DNA of 64,000 nucleotides from Roseinatronobacter alkalisoli (GTDB lineage: Bacteria > Pseudomonadota > Alphaproteobacteria > Rhodobacterales > Rhodobacteraceae): positions 186,001 to 250,000 of the forward strand of contig NZ_JAQZSM010000002.1 of NCBI RefSeq assembly GCF_028745735.1, written 5' to 3'. The position numbers and the translations under genes are program-made. The notes beneath the pieces were generated by a model that saw only the letters and a list, made by a program, of their open reading frames with translations, made no database searches and was not told the DNA's origin. Below are positions 48,103 through 57,067 of the stretch, one piece after another. Numbering within the stretch: position 1 is the first letter of the stretch; the number at the start of each line of letters is the position of its first letter.

Positions 48103-48818
48103 TGGATAACGCAGCCTATGTCGCGCTGACACGCCTTTCGGGCCTGAAACGTGAAATGCAGGTGATTGCCCATAACATCGCCAATGCATCGACGACGGGA
48201 TACCGGCGCGAAGGCGCGATATTCTCTGAATTTGTCGTGGGTGGGCGCGGGCAGGATACGTCATTGTCCATGGCATTGGGCAACACACGCCAGACCTTTC
48301 AGACGCAGGGCGAGTTGACACAGACGAACGGTAATTTCGATCTTGCTATCGAAGGGGACGGGTTCTTCCAGCTGGAAACCCCGCAAGGGCTGCGGCTGAC
48401 ACGCGCAGGTATGTTCACGCCCAATGCCGCTGGTGAACTTGTCAATATGGACGGGCATTTGCTGCTGGACGCGGGCGGGGCACCGATTTTCGTGCCCCCG
48501 GACGCCCGGTCGGTCGCCATGTCCGGCGATGGCACATTCTCTGCGGATGGCCAGCCTTTTGCGCAGGTCGGTCTGGTGCGCCCGGCTGACCCGGTCACAA
48601 TGACCCGCGCCGCCGGAACCTTGTTCGCAGTCGATGGCGAGCTGGAGCCGGTTCTGGACGCACGCCTTCGCCAGGGGTTTCTGGAAGGGTCCAACGTGGA
48701 TCCGATGCCCGAATTGGCGCGGATGATTGCCGTTCAGCGTGCCTATGAACAGGGCCAGCGCCTGCTGGAACGCGAAGATGACCGGATCAAGACCGTGATC
48801 CAGACACTGGGCCGATAA
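48102..48818 (+). CDS. flgF: Flagellar basal-body rod protein FlgF
   Basis: Proximal rod protein of 238 residues in the FlgE/F/G family. It has the N-terminal rod signature IAHNIANASTTGYRREGAIF, the middle DLAIEGDGFFQLETPQG and the C-terminal GFLEGSNVDPMPELARMI, with a terminal coiled coil. ATG 48102 was chosen over the adjacent GTG 48099 because it overlaps the fliQ stop as TGATG. Confidence 0.92.
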   Translation: MDNAAYVALTRLSGLKREMQVIAHNIANASTTGYRREGAIFSEFVVGGRGQDTSLSMALGNTRQTFQTQGELTQTNGNFDLAIEGDGFFQLETPQGLRLTRAGMFTPNAAGELVNMDGHLLLDAGGAPIFVPPDARSVAMSGDGTFSADGQPFAQVGLVRPADPVTMTRAAGTLFAVDGELEPVLDARLRQGFLEGSNVDPMPELARMIAVQRAYEQGQRLLEREDDRIKTVIQTLGR

Positions 48819-48837
48819 CCATGAAAAGGAACATTTG

Positions 48838-49623
48838 ATGAAAGCGCTTCACATCGCCGCCACCGGAATGAGCGCGCAGCAGATGCGCGTTGACACGATT
48901 TCCAACAACCTCGCGAATATGAGCACATCTGGCTATAATGCCCGCCGCGCGGAATTCGCGGATCTGCATTATCAGCAATTTGCCCGTGCGGGGGCAATCA
49001 ATGCCGCGGACGGAACGGTCTTGCCAACAGGTATTCAGCTTGGCCATGGCGTGCGGCCCGCGGCGGTCAGCATGCAGATCCAGCAGGGCGCGCTGGCCCA
49101 GACCAATGGCGACCTTGATCTTGCGATCGAGGGGAAGGGTTTTTTCTCCGTGACGCTGCCGGACGGGCAGGCCGCCTATACACGCGATGGCGCCCTGAAA
49201 CGGACAGGCGACGGGCTTATCGTCAATTCCGAAGGGTTCGAAGTGACCCCGGGTATCGTCATTCCCAACGATGCGCGTGCGATTTCCATCAATGCCGAAG
49301 GCGAAGTTTATGCCTATTTCGCGGGGCAGGTGCAGCCCCAGCTTCTGGGGCAGCTGACCCTGACCGGGTTTGCCAATGAAAAGGGGCTGGAAGCCATCGG
49401 GTCGAACCTGTTTCTCGAAACCGAAGCCTCCGGCCCCGGTTTCGAGGCTGCACCGGGCACGGATGGTCTGGGAACCGTGCGGGCAGGGTATCTTGAAGAA
49501 AGCTCTGTGGACCCGGTGCGCGAAATGACCGAATTGATCAAGGCGCAGCGCGGGTATGAGCTGAATTCCAAGGTCATCACTGCGGTCGACCAGATGATGG
49601 GCGCAACGACGCAGGTACGCTGA
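48838..49623 (+). CDS. flgG: Flagellar basal-body rod protein FlgG
   Basis: Distal rod protein of 261 residues. It starts MKALHIAATGMSAQQMRVDT, with ISNNLANMSTSGYNARRAEF, DLAIEGKGFFSVTLPDGQ and the C-terminal YLEESSVDPVREMTELIKAQRGYELNSK in parts. The ATG at 48838 is preceded by an AAGGA. The stop overlaps flgA by one base. Confidence 0.94.
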   Translation: MKALHIAATGMSAQQMRVDTISNNLANMSTSGYNARRAEFADLHYQQFARAGAINAADGTVLPTGIQLGHGVRPAAVSMQIQQGALAQTNGDLDLAIEGKGFFSVTLPDGQAAYTRDGALKRTGDGLIVNSEGFEVTPGIVIPNDARAISINAEGEVYAYFAGQVQPQLLGQLTLTGFANEKGLEAIGSNLFLETEASGPGFEAAPGTDGLGTVRAGYLEESSVDPVREMTELIKAQRGYELNSKVITAVDQMMGATTQVR

Positions 49624-50060
49624 TGCGGAATGTTCTGATCCTGCTTCTGGCACTTTTGCCGCAGATTGCGGCGGCCCAGAGCCTAGTGGCCACCCGGCTG
49701 ATCCGCGCGACGGAAATCATTGGCCCCGGCGACATTGCCATCCATGACACTGCCATCCCCGGTGCTGCGGCATCCGTGGATCAGGTTATCGGGCTGGAAA
49801 CCCGCGTGGCCATCTATCCCGGTCGTCCGGTGCGGTTGTCCGAACTTGGGCCTGCTGCTGTCGTGGAACGCAATGATGTTGTCCAGATTCTGTATCGCAG
49901 CGGGGCGCTGACCATCCTGACAGAAGGGCGAGCGCTGGCTCGGGGTGCCATCGGGGATCAGGTCAGCGTCATGAACCTGGCATCACGTCAATCCGTTCAG
50001 GGAACGATCATGCATGCCGGTTTTGTCGAAGTCAGCGCGCAGCGCCGACCGCTGCGATAG
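49623..50060 (+). CDS. flgA: Flagellar P-ring assembly chaperone FlgA
   Basis: Periplasmic chaperone for P-ring assembly, 145 residues with a signal peptide (LILLLALLPQIAAAQ). The SAF-domain segment ETRVAIYPGRPVRLSEL and the C-terminal VMNLASRQSVQGTIMHAG are typical. This is a short version compared with the longer enterobacterial FlgA. It is translationally coupled to flgG by a one-base overlap. Confidence 0.88.
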   Translation: MRNVLILLLALLPQIAAAQSLVATRLIRATEIIGPGDIAIHDTAIPGAAASVDQVIGLETRVAIYPGRPVRLSELGPAAVVERNDVVQILYRSGALTILTEGRALARGAIGDQVSVMNLASRQSVQGTIMHAGFVEVSAQRRPLR

Positions 50061-50085
50061 GAACATAATGACCATGAGGGTTATC

Positions 50086-50829
50086 ATGAACAAGACATCT
50101 TCCGGGCACCATGCCGCTATCATGCTTTGCGCGATCACGCTGATGGCCTGCCAACCACTGAACGAAGTGGGGCGTGCCCCCGCCTTCAGTTCCCCCGATC
50201 ACAGCATCGAGCATGCGGCCCTTTATCGCGTGCCATTGCCTGAAAGCGCTGACCCCCGCTCCCCTACCGCGCCTTCATCGCTTTGGTCGGTGGGTCAGCG
50301 GTCGTTGCTGGGGGATCGCAGGGCCGGGGGGCAAGGGGACATCATGACTGTCGTGATAGAAATAAACGACAGTGCCGAAATTTCCAACAACACATCGCGC
50401 GGGCGCACCGGGTCGAGCAGTATGGGTATTCCGCAGTTCTTTGGCCTACCACAAGCGATCGACAGCAAGAATGAAGGCGGGTTCAGCATTGGCGCCGGAA
50501 TTGAAACCAATAGCGGCAGTAGTTTTTCGGGCAATGGTTCGGTCCGGCGCAATGAGAAGCTGACTTTGCGGGTGGCCTCCACGGTTGTGGAAGTCCTGCC
50601 CAATGGCGTGATGCGCATCGAGGGGCGTCAGGAAGTGCGCGTCAATCACGAATTGCGCGAATTGCTGGTCACGGGCTATGTGCGCCCGACCGACATCTCG
50701 CGTCAGAATGAAATCACCTATGACAAGATTGCCGGTGCGCGCATTTCCTATGGCGGGCGCGGCGTGATCTCGACCATGCAGCAACCGCGCTATGGCCAAC
50801 AGATCATCGATATTCTGGCACCGTTCTGA
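50086..50829 (+). CDS. flgH: Flagellar L-ring protein FlgH
   Basis: Outer-membrane L-ring lipoprotein, 247 residues. The lipobox is LMAC in CAITLMACQPLNEVG, and the body has WSVGQRSLLGDRRAGGQGDI, NEKLTLRVASTVVEVLPNG and YVRPTDISRQNEI. I chose ATG 50086 because AGGG lies five bases upstream; in-frame ATGs at 50068 and 50074 would only lengthen the signal peptide. The P-ring gene flgI is not in this window. Confidence 0.92.
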   Translation: MNKTSSGHHAAIMLCAITLMACQPLNEVGRAPAFSSPDHSIEHAALYRVPLPESADPRSPTAPSSLWSVGQRSLLGDRRAGGQGDIMTVVIEINDSAEISNNTSRGRTGSSSMGIPQFFGLPQAIDSKNEGGFSIGAGIETNSGSSFSGNGSVRRNEKLTLRVASTVVEVLPNGVMRIEGRQEVRVNHELRELLVTGYVRPTDISRQNEITYDKIAGARISYGGRGVISTMQQPRYGQQIIDILAPF

Positions 50830-50852
50830 ATGTTCAGGTGCAAGGGGGCATT

Positions 50853-51317
50853 ATGGCAAAGCTGATACCAATTCTGCTTATCGTATTCGGGCTGGCCGGT
50901 GGTGTCGGCGCGGGGCTTTGGTTGCGCCCGGTGCCGGAACCATCGGCAACCGCACAGCAGGCTGTGCCCTTGCCGGAGTCGCGCCGCGAAAATACAGTGC
51001 TGCACGACATGTCCAACCAGTTCATGGTTCCCTTGCTGGAAGGGGACAGGATTGTCTGGGTCATCGTCATTTCGCTGACATTGGAAGTGGACGGGGCGCA
51101 TATGGACGCCGTGATCCGCAATGAGCCGCGATTGCGTGACCGCTTTCTACAGGCCATGTTCGACCATGCCAACAGCGGCGGGTTTGATGGCATGTTCACC
51201 TCGAACAACAACATGAACCTGCTACGGCAGGCCTTGCTGGAGACCGGGCAGAACCTGCTGGGGCGCGATGCTGTTGCGGGCGTGCTGATCACGGATATAT
51301 TGCGCAGCGGCACCTGA
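50853..51317 (+). CDS. fliL: FliL-like flagellar basal-body protein
   Basis: A 154-residue single-pass inner-membrane protein. It has an N-terminal helix (LIPILLIVFGLAGGVGAGL) and a periplasmic domain with FMVPLLEGDRIVWVIVISLTLEV (two parts) and RDRFLQAMFDHANSGGFDGM. This fits the FliL family, which influences stator function. The N-terminal GTG/ATG choice at 50838 would add five residues; ATG 50853 follows AAGGGGG. Confidence 0.82.
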   Translation: MAKLIPILLIVFGLAGGVGAGLWLRPVPEPSATAQQAVPLPESRRENTVLHDMSNQFMVPLLEGDRIVWVIVISLTLEVDGAHMDAVIRNEPRLRDRFLQAMFDHANSGGFDGMFTSNNNMNLLRQALLETGQNLLGRDAVAGVLITDILRSGT

Positions 51318-51395
51318 TCCCGTGTTCTGCCCTTGACCTTATGCGGTTGCTGGACCAGCTTCGGGCCAGTGTTTGCAACCTGAAGGCCCAAGGAC

Positions 51396-52676
51396 ATGAC
51401 CCAGAATTCTGCAGAAATCTTCCCGGCGCATGATGGCGGACCGGCGCTTGATCCGGATTTGTTGACGGGATTGGCGAAACTGGCGGTGCATGTGGGGCTG
51501 AACCTTCAGCAGGGGCAGGATCTGGTGATGACGACCCCGGCATCAGCCTTGCCGCTGGCACGCGCAATCACGGCAGAAGCCTATCGGGCGGGGGCGGGGC
51601 TCGTCACGCCGATCGTCAGCGACCGCGACATGACGCTGGCGCGGTTTCACCATGCGCAGGATGCCAGTTTTGACCGGGCACCTGACTGGCTTTATGACGC
51701 GATGGCCAAAGCCTATGAAAACGGTGCGGCGCGCCTGGCGCTGGTGGGCGAGGATCCGTTTTTGCTGTCACATGAGGATGCGTCGAAAGTGGGGCGCGCG
51801 AACCGCGCGAATGCAGCGGCCTACCGGCCCGCGCTGGCACCGATTGCGGGGTTTCATATCAACTGGTCGATCATTGCCTGCCCGACACCGGATTGGGCGC
51901 AGCGCATGTTTCCCGACCTTGCGCCGCAAGCGGCGTTTGATCTGCTTGCGCAGGCCATACGCATGACCGCGCGGTTGGACCAGCCCGACCCGGTTGCGGC
52001 CTGGGCGGCGCATAATGCGCATCTGGCGCAGCGTTGTGCCCGGCTGAATGATGCACGTTTCGACAGCCTGCATTTTCGCGGGCCGGGCACTGACCTGCGG
52101 GTCGGTCTGGCGGACGGGCATTTCTGGCAAGGCGGCGCTTCGGTCGCGCGCAACGGGGTGCGGTGCAACCCGAATATCCCCACGGAGGAGGTATTCACCA
52201 CCCCCCATGCCGCGCGCGTGGATGGAGTTGCGCGCGCGACCAAACCATTGTCGCATCATGGAAGCCTGATTGAGGACATTACCATGCGCTTCGAAAATGG
52301 CCGCGTTGTGGAGGCGCGCGCCGCCCGCGGCGATGAGGTCCTGCAGGACATGTTGTCTACGGATGACGGGGCCGCGCGACTTGGTGAAGTTGCGCTTGTG
52401 CCGCACAGCTCGCCCGTATCGCGAAGCGGGCATCTGTATTTCAACACCCTGTTTGACGAAAATGCAGCGTCGCATATTGCGATGGGGCAATGCTACGCGT
52501 CCTGTCTGGAAGGGGGCGACGGGCTGTCGAAGGAAGATATCGCCGCGCGTGGCGGCAATGAAAGCCTGATCCATGTGGACTGGATGATCGGGTCCGCGCA
52601 GATGGACGTGGACGGTCTGCATGCAGGCGGGGATACGGTTGCCCTGATGCGTGCGGGCGAATGGGTCGATTTCTAG
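51396..52676 (+). CDS. M29-family aminopeptidase
   Basis: A 426-residue metallo-aminopeptidase of the thermophilic aminopeptidase (M29) family, which removes N-terminal residues from peptides using two metal ions. Visible signatures include CNPNIPTEEVFTTPHAARVDGVA (in parts), a metal-binding Glu segment, and HIAMGQCYASCLEGG with NESLIHVDWMIGS, where His and Asp are ligands. No signal peptide, so it is cytoplasmic. It sits inside the flagellar cluster between fliL and a convergent FliJ-like gene, with no evident functional link to motility. Confidence 0.9.
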   Translation: MTQNSAEIFPAHDGGPALDPDLLTGLAKLAVHVGLNLQQGQDLVMTTPASALPLARAITAEAYRAGAGLVTPIVSDRDMTLARFHHAQDASFDRAPDWLYDAMAKAYENGAARLALVGEDPFLLSHEDASKVGRANRANAAAYRPALAPIAGFHINWSIIACPTPDWAQRMFPDLAPQAAFDLLAQAIRMTARLDQPDPVAAWAAHNAHLAQRCARLNDARFDSLHFRGPGTDLRVGLADGHFWQGGASVARNGVRCNPNIPTEEVFTTPHAARVDGVARATKPLSHHGSLIEDITMRFENGRVVEARAARGDEVLQDMLSTDDGAARLGEVALVPHSSPVSRSGHLYFNTLFDENAASHIAMGQCYASCLEGGDGLSKEDIAARGGNESLIHVDWMIGSAQMDVDGLHAGGDTVALMRAGEWVDF

Positions 52677-52727
52677 CGCATGTCGCAAGACGAAACGGGA
52701 GCCGGTTTCCCGTTTCCAGGGCATGCG
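52677..52727. repeat. Two-stem inverted repeat between convergent genes
   Basis: Outer arms CGCATG (52677-52682) and CATGCG (52722-52727) enclose inner arms GAAACGGGA (52692-52700) and TCCCGTTTC (52708-52716) with a seven-base loop. It begins directly after the aminopeptidase stop and lies between two converging genes, so a bidirectional transcription barrier is likely. The layout resembles palindromic intergenic repeats of other alphaproteobacteria. Only this one copy was seen here. Confidence 0.6.
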
Positions 52728-52780
52728 TTATCAAACCGTCAGGGCGTGCCCGCGTGAATGCAGATAAACGCGCGGGCGCA

Positions 52781-53110
52781 TCAGTCTGCCTTGCGCGCGC
52801 AGAGCTGCGACAGCGCTTCGGCACGGCCGAGGCTGCGCGCAGCTTTCGCGCGTTGCTCCAGCATATGCGCGGTCTGCCGGGCCAATGTGCGGTTCAGGCG
52901 CAGCCGTTGGTCAAGTGCCCATTTCGCATGTAACTGGCGGGCAGCGAACAGCGCCGGGTCATCGGTCAGCGGAACGGGGCGTGACAGCTTTTCCGCGCGT
53001 GCGCGGGTTTCATTGCGCGCATTTGCCAGCTTTTGCAGGTGTGCCAGATCCCTGTCGCGGATCAGTTGCGCCATGGCCTGCAATCGCTTCACCCGGTCAT
53101 TCTGCGTCAT
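52781..53110 (-). CDS. FliJ-like coiled-coil flagellar protein (putative)
   Basis: A 109-residue, highly charged, helical protein rich in Arg, Leu and Ala (KRLQAMAQLIRDRDLAHLQK near the start), predicted to be a coiled coil with no signal or membrane segment. It overlaps the end of flhB (ATGA) and is the last gene in the sltF-flhA-fliR-flhB block. Length and character resemble FliJ-type export chaperones, but similarity is too weak to name it. I chose ATG 53110 on the overlap; GTG 53116 is an alternative. Confidence 0.6.
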   Translation of the reverse strand: MTQNDRVKRLQAMAQLIRDRDLAHLQKLANARNETRARAEKLSRPVPLTDDPALFAARQLHAKWALDQRLRLNRTLARQTAHMLEQRAKAARSLGRAEALSQLCARKAD

Positions 53111-54195
53111 GACCACCGCCCCTTGCGGGCCTTGGCGCGCACGGTATTGGCAAAACGGATGGCCGCTGCGACGGCCCGATAATGCTCGGACTGCACTTCT
53201 GCGTCTATATCGACGCTGGCATATAGCGCACGCGCGGTAACGGGATCGGAATGAATGGGTACGCCTGTTTCCTTGGCGCGTTCGCGGATCCGCAGGGCGA
53301 TTTCGTCAACCCCCTTTGCCACACAAACCGGTGCGCCGCTGGATTGCGCCGACCATTTCAGCGCAACCGCATAATGGGTGGGATTGACGATGACAACGCT
53401 TGCATCCGGCACCGCATCCAGCATGCGGTTGCCCGCGATTTCGCGCCCGCGCCTGCGGCGTTCACCCTTGGCATGCGGGTCACCTTCGGATTGCTTCATC
53501 TCGTCATGCATGTCCTTGTGGGACATGCGGTTGCGGCGCAGATGTTCTGCGCGCTGCCAGAAGAAATCAATGCCGCCGATCACCAGCTTGACCACGAAAA
53601 CAAGCGCAAGAAAGCGGACAACAAGCCCCAGCAATTCCGTTGTTGCCAGCGCCGGGGTCAGATACAGGCTGCCGATGATAAGCGGCAGATTATGCAGCAG
53701 AAAAAACCACAGCACAGCCGAAATCGTGGCGAGTTTCACCGTGCTTTTGGCGAATTCGAACAACCCGCTGCGCCCGAATTTGTTTTTCGCATTGGCAATG
53801 ACCGACACGCGCGACGCCTTGGGTTTCAGCTTTTCGGGGGCGAAGATCACGACGCGCTGGGCAAAAAGCATGGCCCAGACAATCAGCATCGGGATGGCGA
53901 CAAGCGGCAGCGCGGCCAGGATCACATTCCCCATAAGCCCGCCCAGAAGCGCGCGCGCATGCTGTACCAGCAGCGTTGAAATGCGGTCCGACTGGTCCAG
54001 CAGGACAGTACCTGTTTCGCCGATCTGTGTCAGGCTGAACGGCCCTGCCGCCAGCGCGGCCAGCAGCAGCCCGAAAAACGCGGCCGCAGTATTCAGGTCG
54101 GTGGACCTGGGCACTTCGCCCTTGCGGCGTTGTTCGGCCAGCTTCTGCTCGGTTGCCTCGAATTCCTTTTCGCCGCTCTGGTCTTCCTCGCTCAT
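53107..54195 (-). CDS. flhB: Flagellar export switch protein FlhB
   Basis: Export-gate membrane protein of 362 residues. It has a Lys/Arg/Glu-rich N-terminus (SGEKEFEATEQKLAEQRRKG), four transmembrane helices, and a cytoplasmic C-domain. The self-cleavage motif N271-P-T-H274 is intact (VIVNPTHYAVAL), which controls switching from hook to filament export. I chose ATG 54195 because it overlaps the fliR stop; a longer frame to 54453 runs through fliR. Confidence 0.94.
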   Translation of the reverse strand: MSEEDQSGEKEFEATEQKLAEQRRKGEVPRSTDLNTAAAFFGLLLAALAAGPFSLTQIGETGTVLLDQSDRISTLLVQHARALLGGLMGNVILAALPLVAIPMLIVWAMLFAQRVVIFAPEKLKPKASRVSVIANAKNKFGRSGLFEFAKSTVKLATISAVLWFFLLHNLPLIIGSLYLTPALATTELLGLVVRFLALVFVVKLVIGGIDFFWQRAEHLRRNRMSHKDMHDEMKQSEGDPHAKGERRRRGREIAGNRMLDAVPDASVVIVNPTHYAVALKWSAQSSGAPVCVAKGVDEIALRIRERAKETGVPIHSDPVTARALYASVDIDAEVQSEHYRAVAAAIRFANTVRAKARKGRWS

Positions 54196-54983
54196 CGGGG
54201 CGGGCCTGTGGGGTTCGCGATGAAGCCGTGAAAAGCGTCCTGCCATATAGGCAGCAACAGCGGCGCGGTCAGAAACAGCAGGGCCAACCCGGCGAAGGTA
54301 ATGGCGGGCGCGCCGACAAAGGCGACCATCAATTGCGGCATTGCCTTGTTGATGGCCCCAAGAGCGACATAATACAGCACCGACATCATGACAAAGGGCA
54401 TGGCCAGCGTGAAGGCCAGCATGAAGGCCCTTGATATCTGCGCGGTGCCCCATTCGCCCAGATTTCCGGCGTCGGGAAACCCGCCCGCTGGAAAGAAGCT
54501 GTAGGACAGGATCAGAAATTCCGCCAGACGGACATGCAGCCCGTTGATGACGGCAAGCGCCAGCCCGGCCATGACAAGGATCCGGGACATGGCAGGCTGC
54601 GGGTCCACGCCCGCGCCACCGAAGAATTGCGACAGGGATGTGGCCTGCGCGGCAATCGTGCCTGCGGTCTGCAAGGCGATGACGAACAGCCGCAGCCCGA
54701 CACCAAGCACCAGCCCCGCCAGCCCTTCGGCGGCAATAACAGTGACCAGCGGGCCGGGGCCGCCGCGCAATTGCGCCAGATCGGTGCCGACAGCGGGGGT
54801 GATGATCAGCGTGAACGCGATGGCCAGTGCCAGCCGTACCCGGACGGGAACAACGGTTTCACCGAAGGCGGGCATCAGCGCCATCATCGCGCCTACCCGC
54901 AGAAACACCCCGAACCCAATGACCAATTGTGGCGTCAGGCTGTCCAGATGGGCGGCAAGTGTGTCGAATAATTCGGGCGTCAT
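54192..54983 (-). CDS. fliR: Flagellar export protein FliR
   Basis: Integral membrane subunit (263 residues, about six helices) of the export gate with FliP and FliQ. Signatures are FLRVGAMMALMPAFGETVVPVRVRLALA in parts, and LQTAGTIAAQATSLSQFF. Both ends overlap neighbours by four bases (flhA upstream, flhB downstream), showing a coupled operon. Confidence 0.93.
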   Translation of the reverse strand: MTPELFDTLAAHLDSLTPQLVIGFGVFLRVGAMMALMPAFGETVVPVRVRLALAIAFTLIITPAVGTDLAQLRGGPGPLVTVIAAEGLAGLVLGVGLRLFVIALQTAGTIAAQATSLSQFFGGAGVDPQPAMSRILVMAGLALAVINGLHVRLAEFLILSYSFFPAGGFPDAGNLGEWGTAQISRAFMLAFTLAMPFVMMSVLYYVALGAINKAMPQLMVAFVGAPAITFAGLALLFLTAPLLLPIWQDAFHGFIANPTGPPR

Positions 54984-57067
54984 GCGGTGATTGTTCCCAG
55001 CAGCGCGGGTCGCGCCTCCAGGCCGATTTCCTCATAGGACAGGACGGGTGTCACCATGCCTTTTGCGGTCAGCACAGTGCGCAGGAAGCGGCGGCGATGC
55101 GCGGATGTGACCAGCGCAGGGCTTTCGCCGTTTTGCGCCAACAGGCCCAGTTTTTCAGCCACACGGTCTGTCAGGCGCGTAAAATCTTCGGGGGGCAGCG
55201 CCACATCCGCCGCGCCCAGATCGCCGGTCAATTGATAGGTGGTGAATATGTCTTCCCAATCGGGGGCAAGCTGGATCAGCGGCAAGGTGCCATCGCTGCG
55301 TTTCAGCGGTGCGACAAGCTGGAATCCCAGACGCTGGCGGACATGTTCGCAGACCGCTTCCGGCCCATGCGCCACGCCGCGTATTTCTGCAACCGCTTCC
55401 AGAATAAGCGGCAGGTTGCGGATGGAGACACGTTCTTCCAGCAACAGCCGCAACACCGCCAGCAGCAGTTCCACCGGCACCTTGTCGGGGATCAGTTCGT
55501 TCAGCAGCCTTTTGTTGGCATCCGCGCGCGATGCATCCGACAGGCGGGTCAGTTCATCCAGAATGCGGTTCAGGCTTTTGAAATTCAGCAAGCGTCCGAA
55601 ATTGGACTTCAGCACTTCCAGTAGATGGGTGGCCAGCACTTCGGTCGGGTTGACAACCGTGGTCCCCCCGATCGCGGCTTCTTCCTGCTGGCTGGCGTCA
55701 ATCCAGCGCGCGGGGGCCTTGTAGACCGGTTCGCGCACATCTTCGCCCTGCATGTCGAACCCGGTCCCTTCCTGCACCAGCGCCAGCACCTTGCCGGGGC
55801 GCAACTGGTCGCGGGCCTGTTCGACCCCATGTATCAGAATGGCATAGCTGCCAGCGGGCAGGGCGGCGTCATCGGTCAGGCGGATTTCAGGCAGGATCAG
55901 GCCGAAATGGCGCGCAATATGCGACCGGATGGACGAAATGCGCGCATCCAGGCCGATGGACGGGTCCAGCACCATCGGCACCAGATCCGGGGCGAACTGC
56001 ACATGAATTTCGTCCAGATCCAGATCATCCCCCAACATGCGTTCGGGGGTCGGGTCCGATAGGGCGGTGGGTTGTGCCGCGTCGGCGCGCGCACGCGCCT
56101 GCATGTTCAGCGCCAGCCAGGCCAGACCCAACAGCACGGCAGCCCCGATCACGAAGGGAACGAATGGCAGGCCGGGAACGAAGGCAAACAGCGCCATCAG
56201 CAGGCCCACTGTCGTCAATGCGGACGGGTAGCGCCCCAGTTGCTCAAACAGCGCGCGGTCGGTGGCACCATTGGCCCCCCCGCGCGCCAGAAGCAATGCT
56301 GCGGCAATCGAAATGATAACGGCAGGAATTTGCGAAACCAGCCCGTCCCCCACTGTGAGGATGGCATAGGTTTCAAACGCGGCACCAAGGGTCATGCCAT
56401 GCATCATGGTGCCGTTGATCAGCCCCATGACGATGTTCAGAAGCGTGATCAGCAGGCCCGCGATGGCATCGCCCTTGACGAATTTCGACGCCCCATCCAG
56501 CGACCCGTAGAAATTCGTTTCGGCTTGTTCGGTTTCGCGCCGCCGCTTGGCTTCCTGATGATCGATTGCCCCGGCGGACATGTCACTGTCGATGGCCAGT
56601 TGTTTGCCGGGCATCCCGTCCAGCGCGAAACGCGCGCCAACTTCGGCCATGCGCCCCGCGCCCTTGGTGATGACGATAAAATTGACGATCAGCAGCACAA
56701 GAAAGATCACAACACCAAGAAAGACAGACCCGCTCATGACGAAACTGGCGAAGCCCTGAATGACCCCACCTGCGGCACCGGTGCCGGTATGCCCTTCGCC
56801 GATGATCAGCTTGGTGGAGGACACGTTCAGCGACAGCCGCAGCATGAGCGAGGCCAGCAGAACCGTCGGAAAGATAGAGAAATCCAGCGGGCGCTGGATG
56901 AACAGCGTGACCGTGAACATCAGGATGGCCAGCGCGAAGGATGTGGCCAGCCCAAGATCCAGCATCCACGCAGGCACGGGCAGAATCATCATGACAATGA
57001 TTGCCATCAGCGCAAGTGCCAGCAGCACTGTCGGGCTGAACAGGGCTTTGGGATCAAGGTTTTTCAT
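54980..57067 (-). CDS. flhA: Flagellar export protein FlhA
   Basis: Largest export-gate subunit, 695 residues. The N-terminal half has about eight helices including LSLNVSSTKLIIGEGHTGTG and the FHIPEP-region equivalent GAGRMAEVGARFALDGMPGK; the cytoplasmic C-domain forms the nonameric ring that binds chaperones. The segment MSAGAIDHQEAKRRRETEQAE is typical of FlhA. The start overlaps the sltF stop by four bases. Confidence 0.95.
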   Translation of the reverse strand: MKNLDPKALFSPTVLLALALMAIIVMMILPVPAWMLDLGLATSFALAILMFTVTLFIQRPLDFSIFPTVLLASLMLRLSLNVSSTKLIIGEGHTGTGAAGGVIQGFASFVMSGSVFLGVVIFLVLLIVNFIVITKGAGRMAEVGARFALDGMPGKQLAIDSDMSAGAIDHQEAKRRRETEQAETNFYGSLDGASKFVKGDAIAGLLITLLNIVMGLINGTMMHGMTLGAAFETYAILTVGDGLVSQIPAVIISIAAALLLARGGANGATDRALFEQLGRYPSALTTVGLLMALFAFVPGLPFVPFVIGAAVLLGLAWLALNMQARARADAAQPTALSDPTPERMLGDDLDLDEIHVQFAPDLVPMVLDPSIGLDARISSIRSHIARHFGLILPEIRLTDDAALPAGSYAILIHGVEQARDQLRPGKVLALVQEGTGFDMQGEDVREPVYKAPARWIDASQQEEAAIGGTTVVNPTEVLATHLLEVLKSNFGRLLNFKSLNRILDELTRLSDASRADANKRLLNELIPDKVPVELLLAVLRLLLEERVSIRNLPLILEAVAEIRGVAHGPEAVCEHVRQRLGFQLVAPLKRSDGTLPLIQLAPDWEDIFTTYQLTGDLGAADVALPPEDFTRLTDRVAEKLGLLAQNGESPALVTSAHRRRFLRTVLTAKGMVTPVLSYEEIGLEARPALLGTITA

